Source: Gordionus sp. m RMFG-2023
Lineage: Eukaryota; Nematomorpha; Gordioida; Chordodea; Parachordodidae
Direction of reading: 5' to 3'
Length of the DNA: 64,000 bases
Assembly: GCF_954871325.1 (NCBI RefSeq)
Contig: NC_088777.1
Span: forward strand, 20,995,366-21,059,365
The notes under the pieces were generated by a model. The model saw only the letters and a program-made list of their open reading frames with translations. It had not been told where the DNA came from and ran no database searches. A program made the position numbers and the translations under genes. Positions 56,286 to 64,000 of this stretch are shown here, piece after piece (the stretch's first letter is position 1; each line of letters starts with the position of its first letter).

Positions 56286-57888
56286 GAAAATATTATAAAA
56301 AACTACCACTCTATACTAATATATTATTATCAAAGAGAATATATAAGAAAAATTGGCAATTTTAGCTATTTATGATTTATCTAATTTTGTTTATTGTGTT
56401 TATATAATTTAAAACACCATTGAAAATTATCAAAGTCAATTATTTGTCAATAGCAGCAAAAAATCAGAATTATACGTTTTAAGTAAAGTATGATCTTACC
56501 TAATGATATTAATGAACGATACATGATACTTGTTAAAAAAAATATATAGAAGAAACCAGTTCTATATTAAACCTTTTTATTTAAACTACCAAAAAATTGT
56601 GAAAGAATTACTGTTAACATAAATAATTTTATGAGTGGGATCCCCCATCATTATAATTTTATTATGCAAAATAATTGTTGGCTCATGCATATTTTTTCGT
56701 TTTTCGTCTGGAATTACCCCATACCCTCCATGCTCAACAAATTGCAAATATTTTAAAAAATATCAAATCAATAATCTTGAAATTTGGTTGATATATTCCT
56801 TATAACAAAACCTAAACTATTACAAAAACCTAGTCAAATTGCTTTCAGTTTTTTTGTTACCATACCTTCCATAATATGGATCCAATATTTGCATTATTCG
56901 TATTCGATTGGATCGAATTTTTGTATTATTCTTATCGTACGATTCGAATAATTTCTTATTCGTATTCATACGAATAATAAAAACATTTTTCGTTTGATTC
57001 ATTAAAACATTCGATTCGAAAATTAAATTCTTTAAAAAGATTTTCAAAAATGAAAAAATAGTTTAGTAAAATTTAAGTTATTTAAAAGTTTCGCAAGGAA
57101 CATGTTAAATTCTTAACCCGGGAGGAATACTACACATTTGTAAATATTACGATTTAGGTATCCAAATTAGTATATTTAGGTGCGCTTGCAAATAATAAAT
57201 TTTATTTCCTGTTATTTAATTTTTATCATTAGAACTAGAACACTTTATTCGTAAAAATTAAAAATGATAAGTCAAAACTACCCTATATATGGACATATCA
57301 GAGATAACTCATTGGAAGAAAGTGAAAATCTACCAAAATCAATTAGTACTATTTGCAAGTTTTTCCCATCAAAATTGAGACTTGTGGCCAAAGTTATATA
57401 TTGGATAACTCAAGTTAATGAATGCTATATTTAAAAAAAAATTATTTTACAGGAATATATTTGTATTAAATGTTTTATGATGATTTTACAATAAAAAAAT
57501 ATCTTGTCTAAGGCTCAAATTATTCTGATATTATTTAAAATCTTGTATCGTGGTAATTTTTACGATAGTAGGTTAGTATTAAAGTAACTTGTTCATAAAA
57601 ATAATAATATTTATGAATAATTTCGAATATTGTATTAGTTTACTTTCCAAGAAGCTATCATAGACTCTTTCTGTTATTTTCTTCTCGCTTTGTACGATAT
57701 TTCATTCACTAATATAGTTAGTTTTATATGTAAAAAGATTTTAAACATAATTTTATTAGAGTATAAATTGGTAGTAATTTATTTATAATAGTCTAGTTTT
57801 ATATATTATTATTTTTAATTCTAAAAAATAAAACAATGTAAAAATAAGTTGCACCATACATATAGAACGAAAAACATAGAACAGCCTA
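56286..57888. other. AT-rich stretch with one hAT fragment
   Basis: Words ATTCGTATTCGATTGG, CGTACGATTCGAATAATT and ATTCGTATTCATACG at 56880-57030 are from the ATTCGATTCG hAT family (46438-47767), here without clear ends. Nothing else is recognised. Confidence 0.5.
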
Positions 57889-59560
57889 ACCGGATTTTTT
57901 AAAAAAAATTTTTTAGACGTAACGTGTAAAAGTGATTACCGTGAGATTTCGAAATCTCACACCATCAAAATCTCACGGCTAATACCGTGTGAAAATGATT
58001 TCATGAGATTTTTATTTTTATCACTTCAAATACATTGGGGGCCATTTAAATACTCAAAATCTCACTGCTATTCAATTTTTCTATATCTCATGGATTTTTT
58101 AAAAATCTCACATTATGAATTTCAATATGCTTAATAGGTTAAATTGTCTCAAATTTAAAACATCAGATTTGAATGATGGTGTCAAATTGAAAACATTTCT
58201 ATATAATATATTTTAATTTGAAATACTTAGGGAATGTTGAAACCCTGGATAATTTTTTATTTGATCAATAAAATATTTGATAAGGGTAATAATATTATAT
58301 CATATAAATTATTTATTGTAAATCAAGATGTATATGAATTTGTAACAAAGAATGCCATATTAAAAAAAAATATACAATCAATGCAATTTAAAAGAATTTA
58401 TTGTGCGAACAATGAATATCCAGATGAAAATGATTTTTTAAAAATCACATATTTTATGAGATAAAAAAATTAATATTTAATAACATAAGTAATTTAAATG
58501 ATTTTATTATAATTAATGCATTGATATTGGTTCCCAAAATATTGAACTTGAAGATGAAAATATTCACCTTGTTATGGATTTTATCAAAAGACTCCCATAG
58601 TTAATGTTATTTCTTATTATATTTGATTTATTTTAATTAGATGTTGATATTTTGAGAATAAATAAATTAGAAAGTATTCCTAGATATCTTTTTCCTACAA
58701 CAAAGGCTTCATGCCAAAATATATGGTCTAAAGCCTCCCAAACTTTTTTGGGATGCAGACAAACTTGTTTTACAATTTTTATAAATTTCATATTGTATAA
58801 ATAAGAATTTCAGTAAGAATCTTTTCCCTTCCTCAATATTTCTAAGCTATATTTCCAATTACAAATGATAAATTATGTAATATTCATTATTGCTAAGATA
58901 ACACTAATGGTTATTGAGTGGAGCCTATCACTAATCTGAACCATATCATCCCAGGCACTTTTTTGTATGAAATACAGACTAAAAATAGGCGGCATCGGGT
59001 TTTTGGATATTATACCGATTTACATTAAAAAAGCAAAAGAATCAGATTTACAATTTTAAAAAAATATTTGGATGAACATAGATTCGAACTCACATTTTCA
59101 GGGTAGATAATGTAGACTCTTGCCAACAAGAATAGTCACTACAGATCTAACATTCAATTATATTTGTATTATATTATAATAATCGACTATTTAGTCATAA
59201 GCAATTATATTTATATTATTAAAAAGAGAAATTTTATTATATCCTTAACTCTAATGATGTTTCTTGAATTTACATTTTTCATTATTTGACTTAATAATCT
59301 TAAAAAAAATAAAGATGAGAGCTCTTGAAATGAAACAATATATCTCCTGCAAAGCATTATTAAAATATTATTCTATAAACAGTTAGATTTTATACCACTA
59401 TATTATAAATTATTTAAAATTCATGTTATGAAAATTTTTACTTTAGATTTATCGCTTCAAAAACATTGAGGGCCATTTAAATAAAATCTCACAACCCATC
59501 CATGGGATTTTGATGGTGTAAGATTTCGAAATCTCAGATCACTTTCACAAATTATACCGG
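57889..59560. mobile_element. Long-TIR element with GAGATTTCGAAATCTC words, unassigned
   Basis: The left arm (about 57889-58060) contains GTGAGATTTCGAAATCTCAC, ACACCATCAAAATCTCACG and GGGGGCCATTTAAAT; the right arm (about 59445-59560) carries the inverse of each. Outer ends are CCGGATTTTTT and inverse CCGGTATAATTTG. Interior coding relic at 58234-58790. Target duplication is not resolved. Confidence 0.6.
58234..58790 (+). pseudogene. Unidentified coding relic in long-TIR element
   Basis: Open frame 58234-58464 (MLKPWIIFYLINKIFDKGNN ... YPDENDFLKITYFMR), then decayed pieces NIELEDENIHLVMDF (about 58545-58590), DVDILRINKLESIPRYLF and FPTTKASCQNIWSKASQTFL (about 58640-58755). The order suggests one protein of the surrounding element. 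No domain is recognised; the LINE/DDE/YqaJ families were considered and none fits. Confidence 0.35.
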
Positions 59561-59653
59561 CAGAGGCCATGCAAACAGGGGTAGGGGACGAAGTCTCCAT
59601 AAAATATCACACTCCCACCCCCTTCCATAAAAAAAATCCTGGCTACGCCACTG
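59561..59653. mobile_element. Short hAT-type remnant, CAGTGGCGTAGCCAGG end
   Basis: Right end ...CCTGGCTACGCCACTG at 59653, the inverse of a common hAT terminus. The left side starts CAGAGGCCATGCAAACAGGG. No clean flanking 8-mer. Confidence 0.5.
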
Positions 59654-60905
59654 TATCGAATGAAATTATAATAAAAAATTAATAAGATAAGATTCCCAAA
59701 ATGTAACAAGCGCCATGATAGGTCACAATATTTATCATAGAATAATCTAAAATTCTAGAATTTGAGACCATTTGCCTTAGTCATTTAAATAAGGTATGGA
59801 TTTAGATAAATTGTGTCATTAATGTCCTTTTAGAAAATCTTAATTCGAAAACTGGTTGCGTGCCCGACCTAATTTTTTTAGAATATACTTTGATCTAATT
59901 ATAGATTAATATATATTTTTAATTTAACATAGTGATAAATTAATCGAGTCACCAAAGCACATAAAATTTAAGAAACTTTAATTCCTCATAACCCTTAAAT
60001 TAATTAAGTTGAAATATTCAATTAAAAGGTATTCAACTAAGCAAGGATACAACTCCGAAATTGAAAAGTGTTGAGAGTTAAAATTTAATATTTTTCTATT
60101 AATAAAAATTTTTTTTTAAGAAATCTGGAGTGGTCAGGCTAAAAATTATCCAATTTATAATTATATTAATATATTCAAATTATGGTATTCATATCATATA
60201 TAAAAATAATCAGTTATAACTCAGGATTTGTCATAAAACTCTGACAAACTATGAAATTTAAAAAAAGCTTTTACAAAATTAAAAGAAAATTTTAACATTT
60301 AACATCAAATTATCTTTTGCACCCTTTCAAAAAAATATAATAAAAAAATATTAGATGTCAGTAGTAAACGAAAAACTATTATAATAAATATTCTCCGCTA
60401 TTTTTTCTTTTTAACTGATCAAATCAGCCATTATAATGCATTCAGTTATTTTCACGATAATATTTTTATGATTTATAAAAAAAACTAACTATATTTCTTT
60501 AGATATTAAGAAATTTATAAAAATTATAATGTATGAGGTAAGGTTGCATAGTATAAAAAAATGAAATCCAATCAAACGATATCCCTTTTTATTTAAAATA
60601 ATTTTTATATAATTCAATAAATTATTTGCAATATAAGTTTAAATATTGATAAAAAAGAACACTATAATCATAGCTAATAATTTATGTAAAATTGTGAATT
60701 TTATTTCCTTCATTTGGGAATCCAATGTAAAAATTTAGAATCTACTTTTCCAGGTAAGTTTCGCCAAATTTGTTTAGATAGATTTTTGAGTTCTTCTAAT
60801 TCCTTGAAAATATAAAAGACTAATTGAGACCTAAAATAATTAATCTAAAAGAAAATATTATCTTATTTGAGAACTAATTATGTCTTGTAGCTTGAATCAA
60901 AATAG
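59654..60905. other. AT-rich stretch, nothing recognised
   Basis: No gene, repeat or transposon end is supported. Confidence 0.5.
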
Positions 60906-61111
60906 CAGTGTTGTTAAACGGTGCGATTTATGTCGATTATAACAGCCTGATTAAGTTTGCTGAAATATTATGTAAACCACAAGACTTAGCAAATAGAGCC
61001 CTAAACCTTTCTGCCATCTATAAAATCTCCAAACTTTAATATTATTTTGGCTAAAATCTTAATAGGGCCAATTTTAAAAATCGACCTAAATCGGTTAGTT
61101 TAATAATACTA
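60906..61111. mobile_element. hAT MITE, AAACGGCTC family, third copy, TSD CAAAATAG
   Basis: 206 bp from CAGTGTTGTTAAACGGTGCG to the inverse of TAGTATTATTAAACTAACCG. Perfect 8-bp duplication CAAAATAG (60898-60905, 61112-61119). Related to 18587-18810 and 22374-22776. Confidence 0.92.
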
Positions 61112-62592
61112 CAAAATAGGTGTCTCCTTCTTTCTAATCTTCTCTTAAATATTTACTTTCGTATAAAAAATTTTTTACTATAAAGCTCACGAATATTTTA
61201 AAATTGTGACATTTTACATTTTTCAGTATAATATGATTGCCTCTCCATGATTTTAGTAACCTATAAAATTGTAAAGTGCTTATTATGTCATCAGTATGAA
61301 TTCCGGAATCTTGACTTAAATCTGTTAAGAAAATATATAAAAATAATAAAAATATTTTTTGCTTAATTGAGTTAACTTCTCAATTAATTAAATGGTGCCA
61401 CCAAGAAAACATTTTAACTTGAAGTATAATGGTTATGATTAAAATTAACACATACTGTTACCATTTAATTGCCATATAAGCATTATTTATATAAGAAAAA
61501 ATGGAAGATCGTAAAATTTATGCGAGGTATTTTTACATTGATGAAACTCTCACAAAGTTTAAACAATTTATCAAAAATATTGTCAAATTATAATAAATGA
61601 CCAAAAATAATTAAAATTAACATTTAAACCTGGTCCACAAAAAAAATTGGGATTGGGTTGGAACCTCAGGTAGTGTAAGTCCTTGATAATTTTTGGCTAA
61701 TATTTTTAAACTAAGGTACTCAAATTAGTCAAATGGATTTATATAATTGAGAATGCAACAAATATTCTAATCTAATGTTGGTTAAATCTTTTTTTACAAT
61801 GAGAAGCAGAGAATGTGCCGAACAGGGTCCGATTATATATTAACCTGCCGAAGGAACCAAGTATATATAGCAAATATAAAGAGTATTCTGCTACCTTTTA
61901 AAAAATTCAAGTTGTCAGTGAACATGAGAGTTCGGTTTAGTACTGTTTAAGTGATATTCCCTGGGGGGATATTTCCCTTCTTTCAAACATATATGCCCCT
62001 TTTTAAACCTGTATATATATTCTTTTCTTAATTTGGATTTTTAAAAAATAAAGATATTAATACAATAAAACTCTAAGATAGTGCTAAAAAAATTTACATA
62101 TGCAATAAATAATATTTCAGCGAATTTTATCACCTTTGATGGAAATTTTATCGTCTTGACATTTGCCCGACAAGTAATTAAGTATAATGGAATTCCAATA
62201 ACTTCTGTATGTTACTAAACCGTGGTCTGATAAAGGCCTCTCGGGCGATCCTATTTTATCTTCCGTTCGGGCTAATAAATAACCTATTAATGTTTAATAT
62301 TTTTTATAGGATTAATTTGTAGACCAAATGTATTATAAATAAATTCTTGTCAATTCATAAATTATGTTAATATTTTTTTATTCGTATTTTTTCTTCTTTC
62401 ACATATATGATGCTAAAGTTCAATATTAAAATTACTAAAATCGATCAATTTCCATCCAAATCCTTTCCTCATAAAATGCGGCAGTATCAATACGCAGGAA
62501 ACGGTATTCTTTTGAAAATTTTGTTTTTCCTATCAAATTTTTTTTGGTAAATGCAATTATCAAATTTATATTTTCACATCTAGTCAAAATAC
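61112..62592. other. AT-rich stretch with one GC-richer patch
   Basis: The patch 62210-62285 (CCGTGGTCTGATAAAGGCC, CTCTCGGGCGATCC, TTCCGTTCGGGC) stands out, but no gene or RNA fold is recognised. The rest is featureless. Confidence 0.4.
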
Positions 62593-62716
62593 CAGATATA
62601 AAAATGTGGTATCTGTATCTAGATAGATTTTTGATTAAATAATCTGTATCTAGATATTATTTTAGACGTTGTATCTGTATCTAGATCCATTTAAAAAGTA
62701 TCTTTTAACAACTCTG
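62593..62716. mobile_element. Short hAT MITE, GTATCTAGATAC family, TSD CAAAATAC
   Basis: 124 bp from CAGATATAAAAATGTGGTAT to ...TTTTAACAACTCTG. Perfect 8-bp duplication CAAAATAC (62585-62592, 62717-62724). The words GTATCTGTATCTAGAT recur three times. Same right terminus as 43391-44232; the left terminus is rearranged. Confidence 0.88.
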
Positions 62717-63410
62717 CAAAATACACAATAATTATTTTTTAAAAAAAATATAGTAAAATAAAGGATCCTTATTTCATAATATTATCTCAATTTTTTTCTT
62801 TCAATTATATTTTTTTATAATTTATTGTTTAATAATAATAATAGGTAAGGACTTGCTTCAATAAAATTATAGGTCAGAATAATGACATTTATACACTGTA
62901 TTTTATTGAATCACAATATCAATAATAAAATCAAAGATGATCGGGTAACTTATTTTAGCCGAGACCAAATTAGCCAACCCTATAAAAGTTAGTTAAATAA
63001 TTTTTCGATGCAAAATACACTTAAAAATTATATTTTCCTGAAAAATATATCGTAAAAAATTGAGTTTTTTAGAGCAACTTCTCCTTGTTTTTCAGACTGA
63101 TATTTAACATTTATGCTTTATTACATTTTTGAAATCACCTCAAAATAAAAATGCTAATATATCTTTCGGTGTTTTTTTAAAAAAAGTTACTAATAACTAT
63201 CAGAAAAGATTTTTATTCCATGATAAATTATTAAATTAATAATATGAATTTAAATAAAATATAGTTGTTATTGTCATTATTTTCAGTAATTTATTTATAT
63301 AAGTATCAATGTTAGGTATCAACCGATATCTGGCACTATCAGGTCATTGATATTGGCAAAAAAAATGGTAAAAGTGCATCTCTGATTATACTCTGCATCC
63401 TTAAAAAGTA
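62717..63410. other. AT-rich stretch; hAT-type half end at 63300-63392
   Basis: Words GGTATCAACCGATATC, and the terminus ...AAAAGTGCATCTCTG at 63392 (inverse CAGAGATGCACTTTT), look like the right end of another hAT family. The left end was not found. Confidence 0.4.
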
Positions 63411-64000
63411 GGGGAGACTAGGATTGGGTGAACTCCGAGCTTAGAAAACCACTTAATCTTATTTTAAAATTAAATAGACTAAAAGGTTAAATTTTATCCT
63501 AATATAGCTTTTATTAGTATGTATTCTATAGGAAAAAAATCATTTGAAATAATTAATTATTAAAAATTTTATTTAAGAAATAAATTTGATGTCAAATTCA
63601 AAAGATTTTTAAGAGACATAATTTTAATTTCTATGAAGTCATATAATCATTTATTTGTAAATTAAATAGCAAAGTTTAAACTCTCTTATATAATATGAGA
63701 AAGTTTTATGAGATTTATTTTCTCTAGATATTATTTCAATCATGATTAGTTAGTCAAGGGGGTTTGCTACATCATACAAGTCAATTATGGCACTTAATAT
63801 GAAAAAAAAAATTTCAATATTTTGAAAAATATTCATGGCTGTGTATAATTGGTATTTATAATTTATGCGAAAAAATCATAATCTCTCCTTAAGATACTTA
63901 TTTTTATATATCTGTTACATGATTGTAATTATTATAAAATAATGTTTTATTTCAATTTAAAGTTTAATGTTTATAAATGTAAAATTATATTTTGACTTTA
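63411..64000. mobile_element. Left end of a GGGGAGACY TIR element running out of the window
   Basis: GGGGAGACTAGGATTGGGTG follows a TA, as at 20460-20462. The right end is beyond the window. No coding frame in the 590 bases seen. Confidence 0.45.

Noticed and set aside
59085-59160. tRNA-like sequence on the minus strand (TTGTTGGCAAGAGTC and GAGTTCGAATCTATG).
   Set aside because: The D-loop and T-loop words are present, but the T and anticodon stems do not pair. At most a decayed tRNA-derived SINE or pseudogene.

Overview
This is AT-rich nuclear DNA of an animal, probably an arthropod (a copepod or arachnid would fit, but the species cannot be fixed from sequence alone). Evidence: GT-AG introns, a nuclear gene for a mitochondrial ribosomal protein, a BTB/POZ gene, and a dense load of animal-type DNA transposons (hAT, Tc1/mariner, Helitron). 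There are no operons, bacterial promoters, CRISPR arrays or canonical tRNA/rRNA genes. Coding density is very low.

Host genes. Two genes can be followed through their splice sites, both on the minus strand. The first is mitochondrial ribosomal protein uS11m (MRPS11): four exons at 22247-22054, 17747-17660, 17255-17021 and 6646-6489; the first exon with the start codon was not found. The second is a small BTB/POZ protein: exons 44850-44682, 42181-42030 and 38066-37914, with all phases matching and a 483-base frame if one counts from the TTG at 44859 (474 bases from the ATG). The left edge (3-263) holds the 3' end of a GC-richer coding exon of an unrecognised gene. Decayed coding relics lie at 3186-4900 (unknown), 25152-26130 (unknown) and 49740-50640 (TPR protein, UNC-45-like).

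Layout. 1-6488: coding tail, then a non-coding stretch with hAT ends and one hAT deletion derivative (3626-4444). 6489-22247: MRPS11, whose 10.4-kb intron is almost wholly one nested transposon stack (7079-16868: hAT containing a hAT, a mariner-type MITE, and a long-TIR element that itself holds a nearly whole multi-exon hAT). 17.7-25 kb: MITEs, a TA-flanked TIR element and a dispersed repeat. 26.2-29.6 kb: tandem duplicated repeat units. 29.6-33.7 kb: Helitron with helicase relic, a reverse-transcriptase fragment and two 3' ends. 33.9-35.4 kb: a hAT. 37.9-44.9 kb: BTB gene with mariner and hAT relics in its introns. 45.4-53.6 kb: an old LTR-retrotransposon whose left LTR was split by a hAT, itself split by a second hAT. 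54.4-56.3 kb: a 115-bp satellite array interrupted by a hAT. 57.9-59.6 kb: a long-TIR element. 60-64 kb: small MITEs in AT-rich DNA.

Unifying pattern. At least ten hAT-type elements have ends that can be placed to the base by 8-bp target duplications. Each family carries its own short, often palindromic, GC-richer word repeated many times just inside its ends (GCCCGCCC, TATCGGATCGG, AACGCGTTC, TAACTAGTTAC, GGCCCGGCC, ACCCGAACCCGG, GTATCTAGATAC, ATTCGATTCG, GTAACG, AACCGAACC, AAACGGCTC). These words stand out against the AT-rich background and probably are the binding sites of each family's own BED zinc-finger transposase.
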